Counted from the stretch's first letter, positions 34,311 through 43,873 are shown. The stretch is DNA of 64,000 bases from Pseudolactococcus sp041800635 (GCA_047833645.1 CP181259.1:1240001-1304000); one strand, 5' to 3'. Notes: generated from the letters alone by a model not told the origin. Translations and numbers: made by a program.

Positions 34311-37300
34311 ATGAAAAATATGGCTTACCCTCAATTTATTGATAATTCTCGAAAAAAATTATCTAATGTACTGAACGAAATAGCTCCAAAATACAAGGTT
34401 TTAAGAATTGCTACCGGCTATTGGGATTTAGCTGGTACCTTAGAGTTGATTAACGATTTTGAGCAATATAACAAAATCCAACTATTGATTGGAAAAGAAC
34501 CAATTGCTCATCGTCTTCAAACGCAATATAATATTGATATGGCTGCTCCTGAAAATCTTTTCCCAGATGCAGATATTAAGCATGATTTGCAGGAATATGG
34601 AAACTCAGAAGAGCTGGAACAACTTCGAGATACAGCTAAGAAGCTGGTTAAGTTGATGAAAAGTAATACTCTTGAAGTTAAAATATACAGAACACCAAGA
34701 CTTCATGCTAAGGCATATATCTTTGGAGAATTGGGAGATGCCGATTCTGTTGGTATTGTTGGTTCTTCTAATTTTACAAGAGCAGGTTTAACTTCTAATG
34801 CTGAGTTAAACTTCTTAACGGAAGATTACCATATTGTAGAATTTAAGCCTACCAGTGATAAGCAGCAAAACGGACATATTGTCTGGTTTGATGAACTCTG
34901 GCAAGATGCTGAGGAGTGGACAGGAGAGTTTAGTCAAATTATAATTGATAGTCCTGTTGGAGATTTTACATATGGTGCTTATGATGTTTATATAAAGACG
35001 CTTATGGAAGTGTTCCCTGAAGAACTTCAGTCAGTTGATCCTTTCGATAAAGATATAGAAGAGATTTTGCACCCTTTCCAAAATCAAAATGCTTTGGACC
35101 TGAGACGGAAGCTGGATCGTTTGGGAGTTGCTATGCTTTCAGATTCTGTAGGACTTGGTAAAACAATTACAGCAGCAGCTATCATAAAGCAATATATCGA
35201 GGATGGACAGGATAATATTTGCATCATTCCACCTGCATCATTAAAACGCCAGTGGATTGATGAACTAGAAGGTGAAAGATGGAATCTTAGAGAAGGCAAA
35301 GATTTTAGGATTATCTCTCAGCAGGATTCTGGCAGAATTCAAGAACAGATTGAGTACTTTCAAAATCATAAGAGTACTCGAAGCTCCATTGATTTATTTG
35401 TCATTGATGAAGCCCACAATTTGAGAAATCAAGGAAGCAGCCGTTATCAACAAATTTTAGAATTATTCCAAGAAAATCCGCAAGCAAAGATTCTCTTACT
35501 AACTGCAACACCTATCAATAACTCTTTGATGGATTTTGCAAACCAGATTCAGCTGGGTTCAAAAGGCGATCTGGTTTCTTTGAACGTGCCTTATATCAGC
35601 AAAAAAGGAAGTAATCTCGAATACATCGACTTCTTTGAAGCACTGAAACGAATTCAGTCAGAAGCCACTCGTGCTGAAAAACGTGGTGAGCAATTTGACT
35701 GGGATTTTCATAGAAATACTCTTGTATCTGGTATAAGACATTATCTGGTGCGTTCTACTCGTCAAGGTGTTATAAAAAATGAACAAATGAATTTGTTGGA
35801 AGGTCAAACAAATCTCTTCCCAACCTCAACGATTGAACAATTTCCATATAGTTATCTCCAAGAGGATGACGATTTCGTTTATCAGAGTCTATTAAAAGCT
35901 AAGAATACAATGTTCGAGAATATGTCTCCTACACTTCTAAACCTTGACTTAGCTAGTGAGTTGACTCAGAGAACTTCCCACCCACTTGATTTGTATAGAA
36001 AGATTGCTGAGGAGAAAAAATCTGGAATTGCTCTTTCAGAGAAATACGGTTTTTCAAACAAGTTTGAAAATGAGTCTATCTTTTTAGCTGTGGAAGAAAA
36101 GCTGAGTGTAATTCCTGCGATATTCAAAGCTATTAACTTCTTAGGGTTTGCACCATATAAACCAGATACATATTCATATGAGATTTATAATAAGACGATT
36201 TCAGAAATTCGTGCACTGAATAAAAAAGGAAATGAAGCTGGAAAGCTCAGAACTCAATTGGCGATTCACAATATGTTACACATCACTTGGCTTAAACGAC
36301 TAGAATCGTCCACAGCAACTCTAAAGAAATCTGTGAAGAATTATCAAGAGCGAATTTCATTGTTTGAAAAATGGCTTAATAAGGGCTATATCGTAAGTTT
36401 GACAGATGCAGCAACTTTGGATAATGAATACGGAGAAGACATTGATAAAGCTTTTGAGGATTACGAAAAATATCTATCCGAATTAGATGAGGCTGTTTCT
36501 CAGGGGACGGAACAAGATGTTAAAAAACGTGGAATTGAGAAAAAAGAAGCTGATGAAAGTATTTATAATATTTCCCAGTTAAAAATAGATATTCAGCGTG
36601 ATAAGAACATTTGTGCTTTCCTCATTGATATGCTTACTAAATTGGAGGAAAAAGGTCATGATGGTAAGTTAAATGCTTTTGTAGATGCTATTGTCAAACG
36701 ATTGGATGAAAATAAATACGGTAAAAAGTTGCTTGTCTTTAGCTTTTTCTCGGATACAATTGATTATTTGAGAGAACGACTTCCAGAAGTATTGGAGGAT
36801 AGAATTCCTAATTTTTCTAGGCGAGCTGAATTTGTATCTGGAAATAGTACAGCCGTGGAAGATGTCTCGAAACGATTCTCTCCGAATAGTAAAAAGGCTC
36901 ATGTCAACAAGCAGGATGAATTGGACTTTCTTTTTGCAACGGATGTCTTGTCAGAAGGGCAAAACTTGCAGGATGCAGGATTTTTGGTCAACTATGACTT
37001 GCACTGGAATCCTGTTAGGATGATTCAAAGGAATGGTCGTATTAACCGTTTGGGTTCAACCTATGACAATATTTTGATAGCAAATGTGAAGCCTCATGCT
37101 GATTTGGAATTCTATCTGAAATTGGTGAGGCGGCTAGAGCATAAGATTGCTACTATCAACAATACTGTGGGTAATGACCAAAGTATTTTGGGAGAAAAAG
37201 AAAATCCGATTGAATTTCATGACATGACTGGAGCTGACGTTATCTACGATGATGATAGCGAGAAAGCTTCAAAAGCTATGGAAGATTTACAAAATACAGG

Positions 37301-38021
37301 GGACATCCTGGATTGGGCTGATAACTACTCAATAGAACTTAGAAAGTTTCTGGACGCTCATAAAGATGATGGGGAAATTCAACGTATTCAGAATATCCCA
37401 GAAGGAAAATGGAACTATCTCCCTAAGTCAACTGATAGTTCTGAGAATCTAGATGAGGTTCTTGGACTTTATAGGGCAAAAGGAAAAGTTTCAGCAACTG
37501 GTGCTTTAATCAAAGACATTGGTTTTGTTAGCATTGCTAAAAGTGCAGCAAACCGTGGTCCTTATGGCTCAATCCGTGCTGGCTACATACAAGAGCAGGA
37601 TGCTTTACAAATCATTCAAACTACACCTGACGATAATGAGCGACTAAGCGATGAAATTGCTGTAAACCGTTCTGAGTATATCGCAAAAGGGAAAACAGAA
37701 ATTAGTGTAAATTTTGAATCTATTGCACCAGTTTATAGTATTAAACAACAAGGGAATCGAGCTTTGGAAATTATAAAAGGCTATTTCGATCCGAGCTATG
37801 ACCTTGTTGGGATTATTAAAAAAGGAATTCGGTACTCCAATGATAAACGAACTTTTGAGCAAATTGTTCGTGAGGTCAACAAACAAAACAAAGAGTATGG
37901 TGCAGTAACTCCAAGAGTTATCAAGGATTTTGAAGCATTACTCAATAAGCTTTTATTAGCTGAATTAGAGGAAAAGAAATTAGAGAAAGTGGAGGGCGTG
38001 CTATTTTATGCTAAACCATAA
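34311..38021 (+). CDS. PLD-domain SNF2-family helicase/nuclease of a defence (R-M-like) module
   Basis: A 1236-aa protein. N-terminal phospholipase-D-like nuclease domain (HAKAYIFG near residue 131, GSSNFTRAG near 150), then an SF2/SNF2 motor: Walker A SVGLGKT near 280, DEAH box IDEAHN near 365, motif III LLTATPI near 400, and helicase C-domain with VLSEGQNLQ and RNGRINRLG near 880-916. The long middle insertion is helical. It overlaps the methyltransferase gene by 14 bases. By analogy with type I, ISP, DISARM and BREX systems it would translocate on and cut unmodified DNA, while the partner methylates self DNA. Start ATG 34311 or 34320 (MAYPQF, with GGATG ahead) is undecided. Confidence 0.85.
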   Translation: MKNMAYPQFIDNSRKKLSNVLNEIAPKYKVLRIATGYWDLAGTLELINDFEQYNKIQLLIGKEPIAHRLQTQYNIDMAAPENLFPDADIKHDLQEYGNSEELEQLRDTAKKLVKLMKSNTLEVKIYRTPRLHAKAYIFGELGDADSVGIVGSSNFTRAGLTSNAELNFLTEDYHIVEFKPTSDKQQNGHIVWFDELWQDAEEWTGEFSQIIIDSPVGDFTYGAYDVYIKTLMEVFPEELQSVDPFDKDIEEILHPFQNQNALDLRRKLDRLGVAMLSDSVGLGKTITAAAIIKQYIEDGQDNICIIPPASLKRQWIDELEGERWNLREGKDFRIISQQDSGRIQEQIEYFQNHKSTRSSIDLFVIDEAHNLRNQGSSRYQQILELFQENPQAKILLLTATPINNSLMDFANQIQLGSKGDLVSLNVPYISKKGSNLEYIDFFEALKRIQSEATRAEKRGEQFDWDFHRNTLVSGIRHYLVRSTRQGVIKNEQMNLLEGQTNLFPTSTIEQFPYSYLQEDDDFVYQSLLKAKNTMFENMSPTLLNLDLASELTQRTSHPLDLYRKIAEEKKSGIALSEKYGFSNKFENESIFLAVEEKLSVIPAIFKAINFLGFAPYKPDTYSYEIYNKTISEIRALNKKGNEAGKLRTQLAIHNMLHITWLKRLESSTATLKKSVKNYQERISLFEKWLNKGYIVSLTDAATLDNEYGEDIDKAFEDYEKYLSELDEAVSQGTEQDVKKRGIEKKEADESIYNISQLKIDIQRDKNICAFLIDMLTKLEEKGHDGKLNAFVDAIVKRLDENKYGKKLLVFSFFSDTIDYLRERLPEVLEDRIPNFSRRAEFVSGNSTAVEDVSKRFSPNSKKAHVNKQDELDFLFATDVLSEGQNLQDAGFLVNYDLHWNPVRMIQRNGRINRLGSTYDNILIANVKPHADLEFYLKLVRRLEHKIATINNTVGNDQSILGEKENPIEFHDMTGADVIYDDDSEKASKAMEDLQNTGDILDWADNYSIELRKFLDAHKDDGEIQRIQNIPEGKWNYLPKSTDSSENLDEVLGLYRAKGKVSATGALIKDIGFVSIAKSAANRGPYGSIRAGYIQEQDALQIIQTTPDDNERLSDEIAVNRSEYIAKGKTEISVNFESIAPVYSIKQQGNRALEIIKGYFDPSYDLVGIIKKGIRYSNDKRTFEQIVREVNKQNKEYGAVTPRVIKDFEALLNKLLLAELEEKKLEKVEGVLFYAKP

Positions 38022-41000
38022 TGGAATAAATAAAATTGATAGTTTAGTAAAACAACTCTCAAATGAGAAAGATGAGTGGGTGTCTTTGGCGATTGCTATA
38101 GATTTAGCTGATGAGATTATGAAAGGTCTGCTTCCAAATAAAGACAGTTGGCAGAGTGAGTTAAATCATGATAGTCAACATACTGGAGCACTTCCTAAAC
38201 CGCTCCCAGTCGATGTCTTTCATACTCAAAAGCAAAGAACTTGGTTCCGTGAACATCCAGAGTCAAGTTCTGCGCGTGTTGCTTTACAACATTTTAGAGC
38301 TGATGATTGTGCTGTCGAGAGTAAATTTTTCTGGTTTAGCGAAAGTGCTACAAAACAGAAAATCTCTGCATCTACCGAGTTTACTTCTAACTGGGAAGAC
38401 TCTGATTTAACACGCAAACCCAATAATAAAGTTGGAATTGATTTCTTCCTGACGGACGATGCCAACTCTCTTTTGATTGTTCTCTCAAATCGTCAGAAAC
38501 ACCGTGTAATTGAACTTCACGGTCATTTGAGTAATACTCAAAAGCAAATCTTTGAGTATAAATTGAATGGTGCAGCAAGCTATGACGGAATAAAAAATGG
38601 AGTTAGACAAGAATTTGAACCACAACGAACTATCCATCAAACCCTGTGGAATGCTCTTCAACTCAAAGAGGTTAACAAACAGTTCTATGCTATTGTCGCA
38701 AAGTTCTTTGATGACCTTGTAAAAGAGATGGGCAAACAAGGCAAAAATTCAGAGGATGCGAAACAATTCTCTTCACGTCTTCTTGGACGAATGCTTTTCA
38801 TTTGGTTCTTGCGAAAAATGGAAATCATCCATGAAGAATTTGGTTACTTTGAAATGGATGGACTATCAGCTACTGATTACTACGAAGAGAAAATCAAATT
38901 ATTATTTTTCAGCACCCTGAACACGGACATTTCCGACAGAAGCCATCAAGATTATTTAACTCCTTATTTGAACGGTGGTCTATTTGAACCAAAGGAAAAC
39001 GACTTTGCCAATGAAAAAATGAAGTTCCCAGAAGATTATTTCAAGAACTTATTTGCAAGATTTAACGAGTTTAACTTTACAACAGATGAATCCAGCGCTG
39101 ACTTTGAGATGATTGCGGTTGACCCTGAGATGTTGGGGCAAGTTTTTGAAAATCTTTTGGCTTCACAAAATGAAGATACTGGACAAAATGCTAGAAAGTC
39201 TAAAGGGGCTTTCTATACCCCAAGAGATATTGTATCGTTTATCTGTAAGGAGTCATTGCGGGAATATTTATATGAAAAAGTTGGAAACAGCACGTTTAAT
39301 CAAGGAATTGATTTCTTAATTGACTATTCGGATGCGGAATTTTTAGCAAGAAAAAGCACGTCTGGAGCGGATTTATGGGGAGTCAATAGTAAATCTGTAA
39401 CGAAAAAGATTGTTGAAGCATTAGATAATTATAAAGTTATTGATCCAGCCTGTGGCTCGGGTGCTTTTCCGATGGGGATGCTGCAGCTTTTACTTAGAAC
39501 TTATGAAAGACTTCTAAAATCTTTCGACCCTTATGCCATTAAACTGTCAATAATTGAAAATAGTATTTTTGGTGTGGATATTGAACCAATGGCTATTGAA
39601 ATTTCAAGATTAAGAGCTTGGTTGTCGGTTATCATTGATGAACCTGACAAGCAAAATATTCAACCACTACCAAACTTGGATTTTAAATTTGTTTGTGCTA
39701 ATAGTCTTACCTCACTATCAAAAGGTGATGATGCTCTTTTTGATGATCAAGAATTAGACAAAAAATTATCAGAAATCCGTCAAAAATACTTCAATGCTCG
39801 TGTTAAAACTTCAAAAGAAATTTGGCAAGATAAATACTATGATTTAACAACAGGGAAAGTTCAGCTTGGAGAATCCGTTCGATCTGAACAGTTAAAATCA
39901 TTTGATCCATTTAAGGTAAAAAGTCCTGCTACGTTTTTTGACAGTTTCTTTATGTTTGGTGTCAACAAATTTGATGCTGTTATCGGAAATCCACCTTATG
40001 TTGGAACTAAAAAACGTAGTGCAGCTGATAAAAAAAATCTTGAAAATGAGTTTGGATTTGCTGACGATTTGTATAGTCATTTCTTTTTCAAGGGAATCAA
40101 TTTACTTGAAGATGGAGGTAGTCTATCTTACATCACATCTAAAACATTCTGGACAATACAGACTAAGCGAAATTTGAGAGAGTTGCTTCTTTCTAAGAAT
40201 ATCAGCTACATTTTCGATACTGCCAATCCATTTGAATCTGCCATGGTTGACACAGCCATCACAACCGTCAAGAATAGTACCTATGAATTAGAAAACACCA
40301 TCAAGTTTTTTGATGGTAGTCAAAATTTGCTTGAACCTGTTATTTTTGAAGTTGAGCAAGAAACATACGTGAATGTGCAGAATAAGGTAATTTTCAAACC
40401 AAGTCCTGAGAACCTTAAAATTTATGAATTATACGGTAGTAAAGTCAAGGAACTACACGAAAAGTGGTGGGATAAAATTTCTACCAGTAGAAAAATTGAC
40501 CAAAACAGAGAAGAGCTTGAAGAATATCGGAATGGTTTAAAGCCTGGAGAGGTCGCTTTGCTAGGATGCTTGACCGAAGGTGGCCAAGGACTTGCAACTG
40601 CAAATAATGGTAAATATGTTGCAGTTAGAAAATCAACAAAATGGGCAAATAATATCATCAAGTCACGTCCAAAGAAATTAAAAGAGGCCATCAGTAAATA
40701 TCACATTCTTACTAGTGACCTACATGGCTTTAAGAGTGCAGACGCACTTCTATCAAGTTTATCTGAAGAGGAAATAGCTGAGACTTTTGATGCTCTAAAA
40801 GAAAAGTATGGACGAGATATTTTTGGACAGGGTTATTTATATCGAATAATTGACGATGAAGATGTTGCAGACGTGGATTCCTTGAGTGAAGATGAAAAAC
40901 AAAATGGAATATCAACAGATAAAAAATACTATGTCCCATATGATAAAGGGGACAAAGATGGAAATAGATGGTATTTAGAGACTCCGTTTGCGATTGCATG

Positions 41001-41469
41001 GTCGAGAGAAAATGTCGGTTTTCTTAAGACAGACCCTCGTGCTAGGTATCAAGGCTATTTGTACTTTTTTAAGGAGGGGTTTTGTTGGACAGATGTGAAT
41101 TCTACTTATCTGAAATCAAGAATTAAAAACATTGGAGTCTTTGATGTTCTTAGTATGAGTCTCTTCACTCAGGTTGAAATTCCTGACTGGTATTTCGTAT
41201 GTTTGATTAACTCGAAATTTATCAGTTTTTACGTAGACAATTTTATTAACAGTACCTCCCATTTCCAAATAAATGATGCCAGACAACTACCCATCGTTAT
41301 TCCCTCGTCCTTGCAGCTGAAGCGGTTGGAAGAAATATTTAATTCAGCTCTTCAAATTAAAGAAAAACAATTTTCAAAAGAGATTAGTGAAGAGAGCGCA
41401 CAAATTAAACTTGAGCATATTCAAAAGCAACTAGATGCCGAAGTTTTAAATTTATACCATTTGGTATAG
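38008..41469 (+). CDS. Eco57I/PglX-like N6-adenine DNA methyltransferase with invertible C-terminus
   Basis: An 1153-aa protein. A long N-terminal region (1-370) leads to a class gamma-type adenine methyltransferase: AdoMet motif I DPACGSGAFPMGM near residue 480 and catalytic motif IV NPPY near 660. The C-terminal 400 residues include a target-recognition-like part (EGFCWTDVNSTYLKS, NDARQLPIVIP). From about residue 1002 the coding sequence enters a 21-bp repeat that recurs inverted at 41896-41916; an alternative C-terminus lies on the other strand between them. Inversion would replace the last 150 residues and so change the DNA sequence recognised. It overlaps the helicase gene and has SD GGAGGG. 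Confidence 0.88.
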   Translation: MLNHNGINKIDSLVKQLSNEKDEWVSLAIAIDLADEIMKGLLPNKDSWQSELNHDSQHTGALPKPLPVDVFHTQKQRTWFREHPESSSARVALQHFRADDCAVESKFFWFSESATKQKISASTEFTSNWEDSDLTRKPNNKVGIDFFLTDDANSLLIVLSNRQKHRVIELHGHLSNTQKQIFEYKLNGAASYDGIKNGVRQEFEPQRTIHQTLWNALQLKEVNKQFYAIVAKFFDDLVKEMGKQGKNSEDAKQFSSRLLGRMLFIWFLRKMEIIHEEFGYFEMDGLSATDYYEEKIKLLFFSTLNTDISDRSHQDYLTPYLNGGLFEPKENDFANEKMKFPEDYFKNLFARFNEFNFTTDESSADFEMIAVDPEMLGQVFENLLASQNEDTGQNARKSKGAFYTPRDIVSFICKESLREYLYEKVGNSTFNQGIDFLIDYSDAEFLARKSTSGADLWGVNSKSVTKKIVEALDNYKVIDPACGSGAFPMGMLQLLLRTYERLLKSFDPYAIKLSIIENSIFGVDIEPMAIEISRLRAWLSVIIDEPDKQNIQPLPNLDFKFVCANSLTSLSKGDDALFDDQELDKKLSEIRQKYFNARVKTSKEIWQDKYYDLTTGKVQLGESVRSEQLKSFDPFKVKSPATFFDSFFMFGVNKFDAVIGNPPYVGTKKRSAADKKNLENEFGFADDLYSHFFFKGINLLEDGGSLSYITSKTFWTIQTKRNLRELLLSKNISYIFDTANPFESAMVDTAITTVKNSTYELENTIKFFDGSQNLLEPVIFEVEQETYVNVQNKVIFKPSPENLKIYELYGSKVKELHEKWWDKISTSRKIDQNREELEEYRNGLKPGEVALLGCLTEGGQGLATANNGKYVAVRKSTKWANNIIKSRPKKLKEAISKYHILTSDLHGFKSADALLSSLSEEEIAETFDALKEKYGRDIFGQGYLYRIIDDEDVADVDSLSEDEKQNGISTDKKYYVPYDKGDKDGNRWYLETPFAIAWSRENVGFLKTDPRARYQGYLYFFKEGFCWTDVNSTYLKSRIKNIGVFDVLSMSLFTQVEIPDWYFVCLINSKFISFYVDNFINSTSHFQINDARQLPIVIPSSLQLKRLEEIFNSALQIKEKQFSKEISEESAQIKLEHIQKQLDAEVLNLYHLV
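41011..41031 (+). repeat. Inversion site, left (ixL)
   Basis: Perfect 21-bp repeat; codes in-frame for NVGFLKT in the methyltransferase. Confidence 0.8.
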
Positions 41470-41916
41470 TTCTAAAATGAGTCTTTCGATCTTATCCTCA
41501 ACTTTCTTCAGGTCTCCCTCAGTAGTTGGTGTGTTTCCATCCTTTTTTAAGCATAGTGCTTCTTGGAATAGAGGATAAAGTTGTTGAAGTTTTTCTGGCG
41601 ATGGTACAATTATTGGCAATTGGCGTGCATCATTAATCTGAAAAGTCTGGGTATTATTCACGAAGTCATTGACATACCTGCTCATGAATTTTGAATTGAT
41701 AATACTTATAATATAGTATTCTGGTGCTTGTTCGGATAACCCGTATAAACTCATGCTTTTTACGTCATTGATACTTTTTTGTTTTGCACGGCATTTCAAG
41801 AAAGTTGTGTTAATATCTGACCAACAAAAACCCTCCTTAAAATAGAACTTTGGGTTTCTAACAACAGGCATTCCCATTCCTTTCCTTCCAGAATTTGTCT
41901 TAAGAAAACCGACATT
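41452..41916 (-). pseudogene. Silent alternative C-terminus of the methyltransferase (storage cassette)
   Basis: No full start of its own is needed: the frame is open from the inversion repeat (NVGFLKTNSGRKG...) through MPVVRNPKFYFKEGFCWSDI, MSRYVNDFVNN and NDARQLPIIVPSP to LELYQMV. It is homologous along its whole length to the active C-terminus (RARYQGYLYFFKEGFCWTDV ... LNLYHLV) but differs in the variable middle. After inversion it would be fused in frame to the methyltransferase. ORF callers may report it as a separate small gene at 41452-41877. Confidence 0.8.
41896..41916 (-). repeat. Inversion site, right (ixR)
   Basis: Perfect inverted copy of 41011-41031; codes NVGFLKT on the minus strand as the first residues of the silent cassette. 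It ends 25 bases before the recombinase ATG. Confidence 0.8.
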
Positions 41917-41941
41917 ATTTTACATCAATGGAGGTACCTGG

Positions 41942-42565
41942 ATGATATATGGATATGTCAGGGTCAGTACGGACAAACAGACAGTTTTGAACCAAAAATT
42001 TGAGATTGAAGAATTCTGTGAAAAGAAAGATTTCGAGGTTGAAAAGTGGATTTCTGAGACAACCAGTGCAACCAAAAAACTCTCAGATCGTAAGTTTGGG
42101 AAATTGCTTAAACATCTTGAAAAAGGGGATGTGGTTATCGTAAGTGAAATTTCACGGCTTGGGAGGAATCTTCTTCAAATCATGAGCATTCTCAATGAAT
42201 GTATGGAAAAAGAGGCGTTGGTCTTAACCGTCAAAGAGGGCTATGAGATGGGAAATAACATCAACTCTAAAGTTCTAGCTTTCGCTTTTGGACTATCTGC
42301 TGAGATTGAACGAAATTTGATTTCTCAGAGGACAAAGGAGGCATTAGCTAGGCGGAAAGCTGAGGGAGTAGTTCTTGGGAGACCAAAAGGTGGAGCAAAA
42401 ATAGATTCTTTGAAGTTATATAACCAGAGAGATATGATTTTGAAAATGAGAGCAGCTGGTGTTTCTTATTCTGCAATCGGAAGAAAACTGCATGTAAATC
42501 GGATTACTGTAGCTAAGTTTGTGAAGCGTGTGACGGAGGAGGTGAGTGCTGATAAAAGAGATTGA
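41942..42565 (+). CDS. Small serine recombinase (invertase/resolvase family), likely inverts the methyltransferase C-terminus
   Basis: A 207-aa protein: catalytic Ser in YVRVSTDKQ (residue 9), Arg box EISRLGRNLLQ near 70, E helix, and a C-terminal Hin-type helix-turn-helix (AGVSYSAIGRKLHVNRITVA). Length is typical of Hin/Gin/Pin or resolvases. SD GGAGGT, spacing 6, is strong. It begins 26 bases from the right inversion repeat and is co-oriented with the methyltransferase gene. The tight linkage suggests it acts on these repeats; resolvase activity of a lost transposon is the alternative. Confidence 0.9.
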   Translation: MIYGYVRVSTDKQTVLNQKFEIEEFCEKKDFEVEKWISETTSATKKLSDRKFGKLLKHLEKGDVVIVSEISRLGRNLLQIMSILNECMEKEALVLTVKEGYEMGNNINSKVLAFAFGLSAEIERNLISQRTKEALARRKAEGVVLGRPKGGAKIDSLKLYNQRDMILKMRAAGVSYSAIGRKLHVNRITVAKFVKRVTEEVSADKRD

Positions 42566-42587
42566 CAATGATTGTCAATCTCTTTAC

Positions 42588-42740
42588 GGAGATTTCATTA
42601 GATTTAGAGTAGAGGTCTATCCATTTATAAATTATTGCAGGGGCCACGTCGCATTCTTTAGACAGCTGGGTGACGGATTGACCAGAATGATAGAAGGCGA
42701 TAAGGGTTTCTTTAAATTCTTTTGAGTAGCGTTTTTTCAT
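42588..42740 (-). pseudogene. IS3-family OrfA fragment
   Basis: About 51 residues typical of an IS150/IS861-type OrfA N-terminus (YSKEFKETLIAFYHSGQSVT, IIYKWIDLYSK), after which the homology stops and unrelated sequence follows. The rest of the element (OrfB, ends) is absent, so it is a remnant. Confidence 0.75.
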
Positions 42741-43153
42741 GTTTTTGTCCTTTGTCTAAATTATACAATAGTGACTCTAAGATTTAAGGATAACATCAAT
42801 TATCAAATAATTAGACATAAAAAAGAAAAGCGTTAATAATTGTTTTTCTTTTTTTATATTGTGTTCAGAAAATGGTCATTTAATGAACACCTAGATTAGT
42901 GTAGATATTTATCTCTTTAACTGATAATTTTGTGTTCATTATCTCGTACTATAATCTATGTTCATTAACAAAGATGTATAAAAGTTATGTTACATCAAAT
43001 ATATTTTAGTGCAAAAATTGAAGAAATCTAAATAGTAGAAATGTTTTAAATAAAACAAGACAATAGATTATATCCTGTTGTCTCATTTTATTTTCCATAA
43101 TGTAGTAGGTTTATAGAAAGACAATAGACTTATGCAACAGAAAAAGGAGAACT
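42741..43153. other. Non-coding A+T-rich stretch
   Basis: It contains repeated GTTCATTA/TAATGAAC motifs (around 42893, 42932 and 42960) that may be regulator sites. No convincing gene was seen. A TTGAAGAAAT-like promoter area precedes the short frame at 43154. Confidence 0.4.
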
Positions 43154-43228
43154 ATGAAGAAAGAAATAAAAGATATTCGCTATAATATCAGAATGGTCCT
43201 ACAAACTTTTTTTAAAAGCAGATCTTAA
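43154..43228 (+). CDS. Possible 24-aa peptide
   Basis: ATG at 43154 with an excellent SD (AAAAAGGAGAACT), stop TAA at 43228. The product is basic (MKKEIKDIRYNIRMV, then LQTFFKSRS). A terminator follows 30 bases later. It may be a real micropeptide or the stump of a longer gene. The sequence is not recognised. Confidence 0.35.
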   Translation: MKKEIKDIRYNIRMVLQTFFKSRS

Positions 43229-43258
43229 GGAAGCCTGTAATACACTTTTTAAATACAA

Positions 43259-43299
43259 AATAAAGTCCATCAGTTTTTTTCTTGCTGATAGACTTTATT
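43259..43299 (+). terminator. ICE-type terminator, copy a
   Basis: AATAAAGTCCATCAG / CTGATAGACTTTATT stem with a T-rich loop. Near-identical stems occur at 47951-47992 and 50246-50285. Confidence 0.7.
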
Positions 43300-43305
43300 C
43301 TTTAT

Positions 43306-43388
43306 TCAACTAAGCAATGGTGTGAACTTTTAGTATTAGTTAGCTCAATTCACGTATTTTTAAGGTAAAATTCACACCATTCAGTTGA
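43306..43388. repeat. Long inverted repeat
   Basis: TCAACT + AATGGTGTGAA (43306-43326) against TTCACACCATT + AGTTGA (43371-43388), 44 bases between the inner arms. Function unknown; could be a recombination or regulator site. The region 43229-43703 has no other gene. Confidence 0.6.
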
Positions 43389-43564
43389 TACTAATTGAAA
43401 TCAATTGAAATTACTAAAATTGAAAATTCAGGAGAACCATGATTTTCAAGCTCTTTGAAATTTATATAAGTGAGTGTTTTTGAAAGCTGGTCTCAAGAAT
43501 GCTAGTATAATAGAATATCAGTTTTATATTAGATTGAAAATACTAAAATTTTCCCTATCATTTT

Positions 43565-43601
43565 ACCCGAATTGCTAGTTAATTTCATTGGAAAATAAAT
43601 A
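43565..43601. mobile_element. IS982 left-end fragment
   Basis: Thirty-seven bases beginning ACCCGAATTGCTAGTT are identical to the left end of the full IS982 copy at 46835. Only the end remains; the ABC cassette follows it. Confidence 0.75.
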
Positions 43602-43703
43602 GTCATTTTTAGTTTAATTTATTTAATCTTGAAAACTTCTTGGCTTGGTGATATAATTGTAACATAAAGTGATTTATATATCACATATCAGAGGAGGAAC
43701 TTT

Positions 43704-43865
43704 ATGAATAATAAAATTATGCGTATTATTATTGGAGTAATTTGGCTTGTTGGAGGGGTGATAACTTCTGTTAATGGTAATATGGAGTGGTGGTTTAGTA
43801 TGCTTTTCTTTCTTGTCGGTGTGCTATTTATATATTCAGCCTTCAAAAATAATAACGGAAAGTAG
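43704..43865 (+). CDS. Small two-span membrane protein (53 aa)
   Basis: ATG at 43704 with SD GAGGAGGAAC. Two hydrophobic segments (IMRIIIGVIWLVGGVITSV and WWFSMLFFLVGVLFIYSAF) with a basic tail (KNNNGK). It lies 8 bases before the ABC ATPase gene, so it is likely part of that operon. Not recognised by name. Confidence 0.65.
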   Translation: MNNKIMRIIIGVIWLVGGVITSVNGNMEWWFSMLFFLVGVLFIYSAFKNNNGK

Positions 43866-43873
43866 GTCATGCA

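Larger units (their letters stand above)
41011..41916. other. Invertible DNA segment controlling methyltransferase specificity
   Basis: It is bounded by perfect 21-bp inverted repeats (41011-41031, beginning AATGTCGGTTTTCTTAAGAC; 41896-41916). A second pair, 26 of 28 bases, lies inside (41067-41094; 41815-41842; TTTTAAGGAGGG...). The near-centre TATACCA/TGGTATA palindrome (41453-41468) is where the two C-terminal frames meet tail to tail. Each repeat has TGTC/GACA half-sites, as expected for a small serine recombinase. Confidence 0.8.

Noticed and set aside
41452..41877. Independent 141-aa gene
   Set aside because: The frame extends to the inversion repeat without a proper start or SD and aligns over its length with the methyltransferase C-terminus; it is a silent cassette.
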